In this document: one piece after another, positions 1-6,829 of the stretch
Layout: each line of letters starts with the position of its first letter
Numbering within the stretch: position 1 is the first letter of the stretch
DNA from: Candidatus Shapirobacteria bacterium
Lineage (GTDB): Bacteria; Patescibacteriota; Microgenomatia; VGLL01
Length of the DNA stretch: 25,278 nucleotides
Assembly (NCBI GenBank): GCA_016866735.1
Contig: VGLL01000005.1
Span: forward strand, 1 to 25,278
Direction: 5' to 3'
Notes under the pieces: model-generated
Database searches by the model: none
Told to the model about the DNA's origin: nothing
What the model saw: the letters and a program-made list of their open reading frames with translations, nothing else
Made by a program: the position numbers and the translations under genes

Positions 1-204
1 GCCACTTTATTTATCGCCCACCGGGATCTAGCTCGTTATTCTCTGCCACTGATGCCCTTTGCCCTCATTGCCTTCGAGAAATTTCTAACCAACCGGGCTT
101 TTAAAATCGCCTTTTTCCTTATTCTACCGGCAATTTATCTTTACGCGATGAACTTTATCGCCGGCAACACTGCTCCCATCGCCGACTGGACACCATATCT
201 TTAA
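1..204 (+). CDS. C-terminal fragment of an integral membrane protein
   Basis: An open frame runs from the window edge to a TAA at 202-204 (67 codons), so the 5' part is missing. The visible part has two hydrophobic stretches separated by a short basic segment (FEKFLTNRAFK), and ends in a polar tail (ADWTPYL). That is the look of the last two membrane helices of a polytopic protein. The gene after it, on the opposite strand and tail-to-tail across 7 nt, is a polyprenol-phosphate-type glycosyltransferase. A membrane glycosyltransferase of the GT-C kind would therefore fit, but this is only inferred from context. No family motif is visible in the fragment. Confidence 0.6.
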   Translation, partial: ATLFIAHRDLARYSLPLMPFALIAFEKFLTNRAFKIAFFLILPAIYLYAMNFIAGNTAPIADWTPYL

Positions 205-211
205 CTGGAGC

Positions 212-1354
212 TTATTTCTTGGCTTTTCTCCAAATCACATTGGTATACATGAAGTAATTATAGGGAAGGACAAGAAACACGATAATAAAGGGGAGCAATA
301 GTTGCCTATATTGAGCACCGAAGAAAAACGTTCCCAGAGTTCCGACTACTGTTTGAATCAATAAAGCGCCTGCCGAAGTTCCATTAAACTGCAAAAACTT
401 CTTGAAAAGATTACTAACGCCTTTTATCTTCTCTACCCTAAAAGTCCATAAGTTATTCAGAGTAAAATTTGAAATAATCGCCATCTCTGTTGACAATCCC
501 CAACTTAACCACTCTGCTAGCTTAAAAACATTGGCAAAAAGATACAAAGTTGAGGCATTAATTAAGTAGCCAATAAAACCGACCACGGCAAACTTAAAAA
601 AGCGCTGTGAGCGCTCCAGGCGAATCCTAGTTGTTTGAGAAATCGCCTCAAAAACGTATTTTATAAACCACTTCATTGATTTTAGCCCAACGGTAGTTTC
701 CTGGCCCGCTCTCCTCTTCCCAAAAAAAGCCGGCACTTCATAAAATTTATCTGTTACTTTAGACAATTCATAAATCGTCTTCATGTTGACGGAAAAGCCA
801 ACAACATCGATATTCCCCAAATCAATCTTATCCAAAACGCCTCTCACCCTAATTGCCTTAAACAAACCGGCGTGGTCTTTCACTTCCTTAATTCCCGCCC
901 AATAATAAGCCAAAAGAGTATCGGAGACAAAATTGGTGAGTTTCCTAAACCAATTAAAGTCGCTCCCTCCACCCGGCACTTTCCGAGAAGCGATTATCAC
1001 ATCATAGCCTTCGCCGATTTTAGCTAAAAGTTTCGGGGCTAAAAACGGGTCAAACTGGAAATCAACATCGATCGGAATCACTACTTCTGCGCCTAGTTTA
1101 TCCATCGCATAGCGATAAGCATTAATCAACTCCTTGCCCATCCCCAACCGCTGGCTACTTAGGAGGTGGATGTTGTCATGTTCTTCCCCGTATTTCTTGA
1201 CGACTTCCCCTGTGCCATCGGGCGAATTGCCGTCAGCCACCAAGACCTCAAAACTGTATTTGGGATTTTCGCGAGCAATTTTTAGCCACGCCTCAAGCAT
1301 GGGGCCAATATTCTCCCTTTCGTTATAAGTCATGATGATGGCGACTACTTTCAT
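212..1354 (-). CDS. GT2 glycosyltransferase fused to a GtrA-like membrane domain
   Basis: Likely transfers a sugar from a nucleotide donor to a polyprenyl phosphate at the inner face of the membrane (dolichol-phosphate mannosyltransferase/GtrB-like). Residues 1-225 are a GT-A fold. MTYNEREN is at the N-terminus, DGNSPDGT at 41-48 binds the nucleotide, D96-V-D98 with FQFDP is the metal-binding DxD region, and RRAGQET at 214-220 matches the family's R-x-G motif. Residues 250-376 hold about four hydrophobic helices of GtrA type, beginning RFFKFAVVGFIGY and containing an NFTLNNLWTFR motif. The length (380 aa) equals a fused GT2-GtrA protein. A likely promoter places the ATG at the start of the transcript. 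The exact sugar cannot be told from sequence. Confidence 0.88.
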   Translation of the reverse strand: MKVVAIIMTYNERENIGPMLEAWLKIARENPKYSFEVLVADGNSPDGTGEVVKKYGEEHDNIHLLSSQRLGMGKELINAYRYAMDKLGAEVVIPIDVDFQFDPFLAPKLLAKIGEGYDVIIASRKVPGGGSDFNWFRKLTNFVSDTLLAYYWAGIKEVKDHAGLFKAIRVRGVLDKIDLGNIDVVGFSVNMKTIYELSKVTDKFYEVPAFFGKRRAGQETTVGLKSMKWFIKYVFEAISQTTRIRLERSQRFFKFAVVGFIGYLINASTLYLFANVFKLAEWLSWGLSTEMAIISNFTLNNLWTFRVEKIKGVSNLFKKFLQFNGTSAGALLIQTVVGTLGTFFFGAQYRQLLLPFIIVFLVLPYNYFMYTNVIWRKAKK

Positions 1355-1361
1355 TGAGTTT

Positions 1362-1391
1362 ACTTTACCACGCCCCTCTGCTAAAATTCAA
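1362..1391 (-). promoter_or_regulatory. Promoter of the GT2-GtrA gene, leaderless geometry
   Basis: On the minus strand TTGAAT (1386-1391) is followed after 18 nt by TAAAGT (1362-1367) with an upstream TG (TGGTAAAGT, extended -10). Only 7 nt separate the -10 box from the ATG at 1354, so transcription should begin at or next to the start codon. No Shine-Dalgarno sequence is present. Inferred from sequence only. Confidence 0.5.
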
Positions 1392-1403
1392 GAGAAAGAA
1401 AAA

Positions 1404-1439
1404 TTAGCAAAGTTCAAATGATCAAATGATCAAAACAAA
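1404..1439 (+). repeat. Octamer array / left inverted flank of the four-helix-bundle gene
   Basis: Degenerate 8-nt units (TTAGCAAA, GTTCAAAT, GATCAAAT, GATCAAAA, then CAAA) run up to and through the start codon at 1426. The part 1412-1439 is complementary (22 of 28 positions by hand) to 1838-1865 on the other side of the gene, so the two flanks form a long imperfect inverted repeat. Confidence 0.6.
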
Positions 1440-1815
1440 CCAAAATATTCAAACTGAAAAACCAAAATTTGACTTGGAAGAAAGAACAGAAATTTTTTTT
1501 CTAAGAGTTATTAGGCTTTGCCAAAAAATTCCTGTCAATCCAATTACCAGTCGCCCCATAGAACAAGCCGTAGGCTCGGCCGGCTCATTAGGGGCAAACT
1601 ACCGTGAGGCCACCGAAGCTGAAAGTAAAAGAGATTTTCTTCACAAAATAAAGATTGCTCGTAAAGAAGCAAAAGAGAGTAAGCTCTGGTTAAAGGGCTT
1701 ACAGGTTGCTACTAATTCAGCAGACCCTGAATTTGCCTTACTAATCCAAGAAGCCCAAGAATTTGTCTTCATCTTCAGTAGTATTATTAATAAGGCAAAA
1801 AAGGCAGAAAAATAA
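1426..1815 (+). CDS. Four-helix-bundle protein (23S rRNA intervening-sequence / S23 family)
   Basis: A 129-aa protein of the four-helix-bundle family first known from intervening sequences of 23S rRNA genes and related to Avd, the accessory protein of diversity-generating retroelements. The family signature is visible: SRPIEQAVGSAGSLGANYRE followed by EAESKRDFLHKI and ARKEAKESKLWLKGL, then a final amphipathic helix (EAQEFVFIFSSIINKAKK). The full usual length is present. Here it is stand-alone, not in an rRNA gene, and is flanked by an inverted pair of 8-nt arrays, with the start codon inside the left one. No Shine-Dalgarno is seen. Molecular function is not established; the flanks suggest a mobile or once-mobile cassette, which is inference. 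Confidence 0.85.
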   Translation: MIKTNQNIQTEKPKFDLEERTEIFFLRVIRLCQKIPVNPITSRPIEQAVGSAGSLGANYREATEAESKRDFLHKIKIARKEAKESKLWLKGLQVATNSADPEFALLIQEAQEFVFIFSSIINKAKKAEK

Positions 1816-1837
1816 TTTTCGAGATTGAAATTTATAT

Positions 1838-1876
1838 TTTGTTTTGAACTTTTGAACTTTTGATAATTCGAAAATT
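1838..1876 (+). repeat. Octamer array abutting the trmD start / right inverted flank
   Basis: Units TGAACTTT (1845-1852), TGAACTTT (1853-1860), TGATAATT (1861-1868) and CGAAAATT (1869-1876) run in exact 8-nt register up to the trmD ATG at 1877. Positions 1838-1865 are the reverse complement, with 6 mismatches, of 1412-1439. TGATAAT may also serve as a -10 element for trmD, which lacks a Shine-Dalgarno sequence. Confidence 0.6.
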
Positions 1877-2581
1877 ATGCTGATCCATATTTTAACTCTT
1901 TTTCCGCAAATGTTTCAGGGGCCGTTTGCGGAATCAATCATTAAACGGGCCCAAGAAAAAAAACTAGTGGAAATAAATATTCACAATTTAAGAAATTGGG
2001 CGAATGATAAACGAGGAACGGTGGATGATAGGCCGTATGGGGGCGGAGCGGGAATGGTCTTAATGATCGAGCCTATCTACAACGCCCTCAAGTCGCTAAA
2101 ACCAAAAATTGAAAAAACCGTTTTACTTTCACCCCGGGGTAAAGTTTGGAATCAAGAAATGGCGAGGAAATACGCCAAACTCAAACATTTAATTCTAGTT
2201 TGTGGACACTATGAGGGCGTGGATGAAAGGATTAAAAAATTCGTTGACGAAGAAATTTCTATTGGCGACTATGTCTTAACGGGCGGAGAAATCCCCGCCA
2301 TGGCTTTGGTAGATTCCATCGTCCGTCTAATTCCCGGAGTCTTGGAAAAAGAGGAAGCAACGAAATTCGAATCGTTCTCGGGCCCCCAAATACCCAATGC
2401 TACATACAATATACTGCATACCCGACTTTTAGAGTATCCGCAATACACTCGCCCGGAAAATTTCCAAGGCCAAAAAGTGCCAAAAATTCTCCTCTCCGGA
2501 AATCACCAGGCTATTGCCAAGTGGCGTCAAGAACAGGCCCTAAAATTGACCAAAAAAAGAAGGCCAGATCTGCTAAGATAA
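1877..2581 (+). CDS. trmD: tRNA (guanine37-N1)-methyltransferase TrmD
   Basis: Methylates N1 of G37 next to the anticodon using S-adenosylmethionine, which prevents +1 frameshifting. The trefoil-knot SPOUT motifs are all present: DRPYGGGAGMV (51-61), LVCGHYEGVDERI (107-119), ISIGDYVLTGGEIPAM (127-142), and near the C-terminus LLEYPQYTRP and LLSGNHQAIAKWR. At 234 aa it is near the usual length (about 230-255). The acid before the P-x-YTRP motif is Glu, where E. coli has the catalytic Asp; Glu is also known in other bacterial TrmDs. A stretch before this motif (about FESFSGPQIPNATYN) looks longer than usual. The common rpsP/rimM/rplS neighbours are absent. The start follows directly on an 8-nt repeat array. 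Confidence 0.96.
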   Translation: MLIHILTLFPQMFQGPFAESIIKRAQEKKLVEINIHNLRNWANDKRGTVDDRPYGGGAGMVLMIEPIYNALKSLKPKIEKTVLLSPRGKVWNQEMARKYAKLKHLILVCGHYEGVDERIKKFVDEEISIGDYVLTGGEIPAMALVDSIVRLIPGVLEKEEATKFESFSGPQIPNATYNILHTRLLEYPQYTRPENFQGQKVPKILLSGNHQAIAKWRQEQALKLTKKRRPDLLR

Positions 2582-2582
2582 A

Positions 2583-2641
2583 GTTGTATACACAACGCGT
2601 TCCTTAAGTCTCTACCTAAACCAACACCAGGTGTTGGTAGG
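2583..2641 (+). promoter_or_regulatory. Two hairpins between trmD and the CYTH gene
   Basis: The first hairpin is GTTGT-ATAC-ACAAC (2583-2596). The second has a 9-bp stem ACCAACACC / GGTGTTGGT closing on one unpaired A (2620-2638), extended by CCT / AGG after a 2-nt bulge (2615-2641). No T-run follows, so a terminator is unlikely. GGTAGG, the only Shine-Dalgarno-like sequence before the ATG at 2648, lies in the 3' arm, so the fold could hide the ribosome-binding site. This role is inference. Confidence 0.4.
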
Positions 2642-2647
2642 CAAAAT

Positions 2648-3223
2648 ATGTTTAATCAGAAATACAAAGAAATAGAAATTAAATATCAAATCACTGATAT
2701 CGCTTCTTTTCGAAATAGTCTTAAAAAACTGGGTGGAAAAAGCAGCGGAGAATTTTTCCAAAGAACGACTCGTTTCGAAACTGTCAATAGAGACTTAGAG
2801 AAAAAGGGGCTCTTTTTAAGAGTAAGAACCGGTGAGGAAAATACCCTTACCATTAAAAGAAAAAGTAAAGAAGACAAAAATTATCGGGAAAGAGAGGAGT
2901 GGGAGACGGAAATAAGTAATCCAGAGGCGGTTATCAAGGGACTAAAAGCCTTAGGCTACACCAAGCTTTTAATCATGGAAAAATACCGCGAGACTTTTAT
3001 TCTTCCTAGTTTTCCCAACTTAAAGGTAACTATTGATCGATTACCTTTTGGCAATTTCACTGAAATCGAGGGCGAAGAAGAAGATATCGAGAAGATGATT
3101 GCAAAATTAAACTTGTCTGGTCAAGAGAGAATTACCGCCACCTACTGGCGACTTCACGAAGAATATAGCAAGAAACGTGGCTCAACCGAAGAAAACATTG
3201 TTTTCGATCCTGGCACCGACTAG
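2648..3223 (+). CDS. CYTH-domain protein (class IV adenylate cyclase / triphosphatase superfamily)
   Basis: A 191-aa single-domain CYTH protein. The family's ExExK signature is at the N-terminus (E8, E10, K12 in KEIEIKYQI). Alternating charged strands follow (GLFLRVRTGEEN, LTIKRKSKED, REREEWETEI) and line the tunnel that holds a triphosphate and divalent metals. The motif TIDRLPFGNFTEIEGEEEDIE is the expected late strand-helix unit with acidic metal ligands. CYTH proteins hydrolyse inorganic or organic triphosphates or, in class IV cyclases, make cAMP; sequence alone does not decide which. It lies 66 nt after trmD on the same strand, with hairpins between. About 20 residues after the last family helix (KKRGSTEENIVFDPGTD) look like an unstructured tail. 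Confidence 0.87.
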   Translation: MFNQKYKEIEIKYQITDIASFRNSLKKLGGKSSGEFFQRTTRFETVNRDLEKKGLFLRVRTGEENTLTIKRKSKEDKNYREREEWETEISNPEAVIKGLKALGYTKLLIMEKYRETFILPSFPNLKVTIDRLPFGNFTEIEGEEEDIEKMIAKLNLSGQERITATYWRLHEEYSKKRGSTEENIVFDPGTD

Positions 3224-3346
3224 GCCAAAAGCTCTCCCCATGGTCCTTCGTAAAAAAGTAGCAATATCCAAAATTAGTAGTGTAGAATGAAAAAGATGAT
3301 AATTAAGAAACTATTTTAATTTCGGGCCGATTTATAGGGACTTTTG

Positions 3347-4003
3347 CTACTTCCTTTTTACTCCCATGTAGGCTTGCCATTCCCGACCGTTTTTTGGCGG
3401 ATATTTGGCGATTATTTCTCGGTATTTATCGTAAAGCTTTTCGTGCTCTGTAAACCAACTTTTTAGATTCGGATCAGGAATCTCTTTGGGCATTCTACGG
3501 AAGAATTCCTTGGCAACTCCTAGCTTTTCTCTTTCAATATCTTCGCTAATTAAACCACCACAAGGGACAGTGGCACCCTCAATCAAAAACATAGGCCCAA
3601 AAATCCTCCTAAAAATCCATAGAGCTCTTTTCATATGCCTATCGGAAGTTACTAAGAGAAATGTTTTAAGGTTAAGTTCCTTCGCCCTTCTCCTTATCGC
3701 AAATGCTTCAGGAATTGTATCTCCCCCTTCTTCGACTTTTATTATATGCGCCTCATTTATGGCGATATCCAACTCCTTAAACTTTCTCAGTAAGTATTGC
3801 CTTCTTACTTCTGCTCCAGTTTGAGAAAAATTCGATTCTCCCAGGTAAGTGGTATTTATCCCTCCAGGAACGATGATTTTCGGAGCAAGGCCTTTTTTAA
3901 AAAGCTCTATTGCCTTGTCCAGGCGCTGCTCAGATAATTCTGTTAGACTCCCATCTTGCTTTCTTCCCCCACCTAAAACCACCATTGCATCATACGTTTT
4001 CAT
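3347..4003 (-). CDS. DUF218 / YdcF-like protein
   Basis: A DUF218 (YdcF/SanA-like) protein with a Rossmann-type fold. The signature parts are visible: DAMVVLGGG at the N-terminus, EQRLDKAIELFKKGLAPKII then VPGG, an acidic motif EEGGDTIPEA, and VTSDRHMKRALWIFRRIFG. The biochemical role of the family is unsettled; YdcF binds S-adenosylmethionine and SanA relatives act at the envelope. No signal peptide or membrane helix is present, so this one is probably cytosolic. The start is placed at the ATG at 4003 (MKTYDAMVVLGGG), which fits the family N-terminus. An in-frame ATG at 4027 adds MQRLKAAK, encoded by a simple 8-nt repeat array. There is no clear Shine-Dalgarno. It lies just after the YkuK-like gene on the same strand. 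The 123-nt gap downstream, to the CYTH gene, holds nothing recognisable. Confidence 0.82.
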   Translation of the reverse strand: MKTYDAMVVLGGGRKQDGSLTELSEQRLDKAIELFKKGLAPKIIVPGGINTTYLGESNFSQTGAEVRRQYLLRKFKELDIAINEAHIIKVEEGGDTIPEAFAIRRRAKELNLKTFLLVTSDRHMKRALWIFRRIFGPMFLIEGATVPCGGLISEDIEREKLGVAKEFFRRMPKEIPDPNLKSWFTEHEKLYDKYREIIAKYPPKNGREWQAYMGVKRK

Positions 4004-4032
4004 CTTTGCAGCTTTGAGTCTTTGCATCTTTG
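4001..4032 (-). repeat. Four-unit 8-bp array over the start of the DUF218 gene
   Basis: Plus-strand units CATCTTTG, CAGCTTTG, AGTCTTTG and CATCTTTG follow in exact 8-nt register, with the CTTTG core constant. Read on the minus strand, units one and four each carry an ATG, and these are the two possible starts (4003 and 4027) of the DUF218 gene. Confidence 0.75.
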
Positions 4033-4039
4033 AGGTTAA

Positions 4040-4537
4040 CTAAGTATGCTTATCCGCCACTACATAGGCGCCGTAGCCTTCCGGCTTAGTCTTGGCAACA
4101 AAACCATTACCGGTAACCATTCCCACTACTTCTTTTATCATCTCCCTGGTCGGACCGACCTCGCCCACATCAATATGAATCTCCAGATCGTAGGGAGCCA
4201 GGCCGACTAAGGCAACTTTTAGTCGAGGGACGAGCTCTTGCGCCGCCTCCAGGGATAAAATTGTCTCTGTGTAAATCTTGTCCCGGATAGTACTAATTTT
4301 CTCTTTTCTTATTCTTCTCCAAAAATAACGGCCGCCTTTTCCCATCCGATGAATCACTACCGCCGTGACAATATCTAGTACTTTTAGGCCGTTTTCTCTT
4401 TTACCCTGCGAGTCACTGCCTACCACGAGTTTGTAAAACGCCTGGCGGTCTTGGGAAACAAAACTGACGATTTCCAAAATCAAGTGGTCGAGATCGACTC
4501 GGCCATTAAGGGCGCTATTAAAAATCCCGTCTTTCAT
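4040..4537 (-). CDS. YkuK-like protein (DUF458, RNase H-like fold)
   Basis: A 165-aa protein of the DUF458/YkuK family, predicted to adopt an RNase H-like fold. Family marks: VVGSDSQGK near residue 38, TAVVIHRMGKGGRYFWRR, an EIHIDVGEVGPTREMIKEV strand-helix and MVTGNGFVAKTKPEGYGAYVVADK at the end. The acidic residues in GSDS and HIDVG are the likely metal-binding sites. Homologues occur in Bacillus and many thermophiles, but the substrate is unknown to me. Transcription diverges from rtcB across a 41-nt gap. A -10 box (TAAAAT) ends 7 nt before the ATG, suggesting a leaderless mRNA. Confidence 0.85.
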   Translation of the reverse strand: MKDGIFNSALNGRVDLDHLILEIVSFVSQDRQAFYKLVVGSDSQGKRENGLKVLDIVTAVVIHRMGKGGRYFWRRIRKEKISTIRDKIYTETILSLEAAQELVPRLKVALVGLAPYDLEIHIDVGEVGPTREMIKEVVGMVTGNGFVAKTKPEGYGAYVVADKHT

Positions 4538-4540
4538 GAG

Positions 4541-4573
4541 GTGAATTTTAGCATAAAATGGGCTACAATTAAA
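4541..4573. promoter_or_regulatory. Overlapping divergent promoters of the ykuK-like gene and rtcB
   Basis: Minus strand: TGCTAAAAT (extended -10; TAAAAT at 4545-4550), 7 nt before the ATG at 4537, with TTTAAT 17 nt upstream at 4568-4573. Plus strand: TACAAT (4564-4569), 9 nt before the GTG at 4579, with only a weak -35 (GTGAAT, 4541-4546). The two promoters overlap almost fully, so they probably compete. Confidence 0.4.
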
Positions 4574-4578
4574 GGTCA

Positions 4579-6015
4579 GTGAGGCTAAAAAATATCGGTA
4601 TCAATAAGTGGGAATTAGAAGAAATCCCCAACATGAAAGTTCGGGCTGTAGTTTACGCCAAAGAAGAAATGCTTCCCCAACTTGCCCAAGATCTTTCCCT
4701 GCAGCAACTGGCTGAGGCGGCAATGCTGCCAGGCGTTACCGACCCGGTAATTGGCATGCCCGATATTCACGAAGGCTTCGGCTTGCCCATCGGCGGCGTT
4801 ATGGCCACAAGTGGATTAATCTCTGCTGGCGCGGTCGGGATGGATATTAATTGTGGCGTCCGCCTAATAAGAACAAACCTAAGTTATGACAACAAGTTTT
4901 TCACGGCCGCAGTTTTACGTTCTTTGACCAAGAAAATTGAGCAAAAAATTCCCGTTGGTCTAGGCGGTAAAAGAAAGGCCTTGCCGGCGAAAATTACTTT
5001 AGAAGAAGTCGTTGCGGGCGGTGCCGAATTTGTCATAAATCGGGGATACGGTTCGCCTTCCGATCTTGAAAGTATTGAGGAGGGCGGTAAGTTGGCCGGA
5101 GCAAGATTCGAGGCTCTCACTCCAAAGGCGATTGGACGCGGGGAGAACGAAATTGGCACCTTAGGTTCGGGTAACCATTTTATAGAAATTCAGCGAATCG
5201 AAGAGATTTTCGATACTGACCTTGCTTCGCTTTGGGGGTTGGCTCTAAATCAAATATGTTTCATGATTCACTGCGGCTCCCGGGCCCTTGGTCACCAGAC
5301 TTGCACTGACTACACGGAAATTTTTTGGAAAGCCCAGGATAAATATAAAATTAAGGTTCCCCGCCAGGGCCTAGCTGCCCTGCCTATAGAAACGCAAGAG
5401 GGACAAAGCTATTTCGCCGCCATGGCCGCCTCGGTCAATTTTGCCTTCGCTAATCGGCAACTGATTATGTTTGATCTGGAGAGGATCTTAAAAGAATTTT
5501 TTGCAAATCAAGGAGTAGGGGTGGATTTCCGTTTAGTCTATGATGTCGCCCATAATATCGCGAAATGGGAGGAGCATCAGCAAACAGTGAACAGCGAGCG
5601 GCGAGCACTAAAAATACTTGTCCACCGCAAGGGGGCGACAAGGGCGCTACCACCCAATCATCCCTTGCTGCCAAAGAAATTCGAAAATACTGGCCAGCCG
5701 GTGATTATCCCCGGAAGCATGGGGACCGCCTCTTACGTGGCCGTAGGTACGCCTAAAGCTGCCGAGACCTTCTTTTCCGTCAATCACGGGGCCGGACGAA
5801 CGATGAGTCGCGGAGAGGCCTTTAGAACCATTTCCCAAACCCAGTTCAAGGAAAGTATGGGCAGCGTCATCTACAATCTTCCCTATAAAAGAATTGCCGA
5901 CGAAGCCCCTGATGCCTATAAGAATATCGACTTGGTGATTAATACTTTAGTCGAGGCAGGCTTAACTAGAAAAGTGGTCAAATTAAAGCCATTAGCAGTC
6001 GTCAAGGGAGATTAA
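4579..6015 (+). CDS. rtcB: RNA-splicing ligase RtcB
   Basis: GTP- and Mn-dependent RNA ligase that joins RNA ends carrying 2',3'-cyclic or 3' phosphate to 5'-OH ends (RNA repair, tRNA splicing). All key motifs are intact over 478 aa: DIHEGFGLPIGGV (62-74), GMDINCGV with D89 and C92, GSGNHF with H200, IHCGSRALGHQ with H231, VAHNIAKWEEH with H325, VHRKGATRALPP (348-359), PGSMGTASYV (378-387) and NHGAGR with H403, the residue that takes the GMP. The start is GTG at 4579, preceded by AAAGG at 4571-4575. No archease or RtcA gene is in the window. It stands alone: the next element is a REP-transposase unit and the upstream gene is divergent. Confidence 0.97.
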   Translation: MRLKNIGINKWELEEIPNMKVRAVVYAKEEMLPQLAQDLSLQQLAEAAMLPGVTDPVIGMPDIHEGFGLPIGGVMATSGLISAGAVGMDINCGVRLIRTNLSYDNKFFTAAVLRSLTKKIEQKIPVGLGGKRKALPAKITLEEVVAGGAEFVINRGYGSPSDLESIEEGGKLAGARFEALTPKAIGRGENEIGTLGSGNHFIEIQRIEEIFDTDLASLWGLALNQICFMIHCGSRALGHQTCTDYTEIFWKAQDKYKIKVPRQGLAALPIETQEGQSYFAAMAASVNFAFANRQLIMFDLERILKEFFANQGVGVDFRLVYDVAHNIAKWEEHQQTVNSERRALKILVHRKGATRALPPNHPLLPKKFENTGQPVIIPGSMGTASYVAVGTPKAAETFFSVNHGAGRTMSRGEAFRTISQTQFKESMGSVIYNLPYKRIADEAPDAYKNIDLVINTLVEAGLTRKVVKLKPLAVVKGD

Positions 6016-6027
6016 TTGATGGAGATT

Positions 6028-6061
6028 CCGCTCCGGGAACGGAGTCCTATTGACGCTCCGG
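6028..6061 (-). repeat. REP-like palindromic element, left copy
   Basis: A 34-nt element upstream of the transposase. Read on the minus strand it is CCGGAGCG, a 10-13 nt spacer, then CCGTTCC-C-GGAGCGG. The last part folds into a 7-bp hairpin with one T-G wobble, and the first GGAGCG can also pair with CGTTCC. It is the inverted partner of 6785-6818. The T-rich run following CCGG is also shared. Confidence 0.75.
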
Positions 6062-6091
6062 AAAAATTATTGTATTTTAAAATCACGATAT

Positions 6092-6766
6092 ATGCCGATA
6101 CGAAGAACACCTCTTGTTACAGGCGAGATTTACCATATATTAAATCGGGGTGTTAATTCCATTCCAATCTTCATGCGAGCAAAAGACTACCAACAATTTT
6201 TAGAAACTTTTTTATATTATCAATATCAAAGTCCGCCGGTCAAATTTTCTCACTTTAGAACTCTTCCTGTACCACAAAGAAATGAAATTTCAGAAGGCTT
6301 AAAAAAAGAGCGAAGTTGGAAAGTAGATATAATTGCCTTTTGTTTAATGCCAAATCATTTTCACTTTCTCTTAAGGCAACTGATAGATAACGGGGTATCT
6401 AACTTCATTCGCTGCCTTAATGATAGTTACTCGCATTTTTTTAATACTAAATACCAGAGAAAGGGTCCTCTTTTTGAGGGACGGTTTAAGTCTGTAAGGG
6501 TAGAAACTTCCGACCAGCTTGTCCACATTTGCCGGTATATTCACCTTAATCCATATGCTTCGTTTTTAGTGGGCACCCCAGATCGGCTCGCAGATTATCC
6601 CTATTCTTCTTTTGGTGAATATTTAGGTAAAAAACAAGACGAGATTTGCCGAAAAGAAATTATCCTAAATCAATTTTCGGATATTAAGGCTTATAAAAAA
6701 TTTATATTTGACCAGGCAGATTACCAACGCACTCTTGATCAAATCAAACATCAGCAACTGGAATAG
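6092..6766 (+). CDS. REP-associated tyrosine transposase (TnpA_REP, IS200-like Y1 family)
   Basis: A HuH single-strand DNA transposase. It opens with VTGEIYHILNRGVNS, the usual RAYT N-terminus. The metal-binding HuH motif is MPNHFHFLLRQ (H89, H91), followed by YQRKGPLFEGRFKSVRVE, and the catalytic tyrosine is Y149 in CRYIHLNPY. Length (224 aa) and the YPYSSFGEY motif fit the family. The start is set at ATG 6092; a TTG at 6050 would add 14 residues read from the REP palindrome and is unlikely. It is flanked by an inverted pair of REP-like elements (6028-6061, 6785-6818), the expected DNA partner of a RAYT. All catalytic residues are present, so it may be active. Confidence 0.93.
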   Translation: MPIRRTPLVTGEIYHILNRGVNSIPIFMRAKDYQQFLETFLYYQYQSPPVKFSHFRTLPVPQRNEISEGLKKERSWKVDIIAFCLMPNHFHFLLRQLIDNGVSNFIRCLNDSYSHFFNTKYQRKGPLFEGRFKSVRVETSDQLVHICRYIHLNPYASFLVGTPDRLADYPYSSFGEYLGKKQDEICRKEIILNQFSDIKAYKKFIFDQADYQRTLDQIKHQQLE

Positions 6767-6784
6767 CAATTAAATATTGTTTTA

Positions 6785-6818
6785 CCGGAACGCATACTTA
6801 ATCCCGTTCCCGGAACGG
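6785..6818 (+). repeat. REP-like palindromic element, right copy
   Basis: 34 nt on the plus strand: CCGGAACG, a spacer, then the perfect palindrome CCGTTCC-C-GGAACGG. It matches the reverse complement of 6028-6061 at the first and last parts. The A/G differences keep base pairing through T-G wobble, as expected if structure is selected. It starts 18 nt after the transposase stop. Confidence 0.75.
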
Positions 6819-6829
6819 AAGCTTGCAAA

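Noticed and set aside
3256..3352. Inverted 9-bp match AAGTAGCAA / TTGCTACTT around the gap between the CYTH and DUF218 genes
   Set aside because: The arms are short, 79 nt apart, and one lies on the DUF218 stop codon; no gene or stem with useful stability lies between. Likely chance.
6028..6061. REP-like element as a Rho-independent terminator of rtcB
   Set aside because: It lies close after the rtcB stop and forms a hairpin, but no T-run follows the stem, and the same element occurs inverted after the transposase, which fits a REP pair better.
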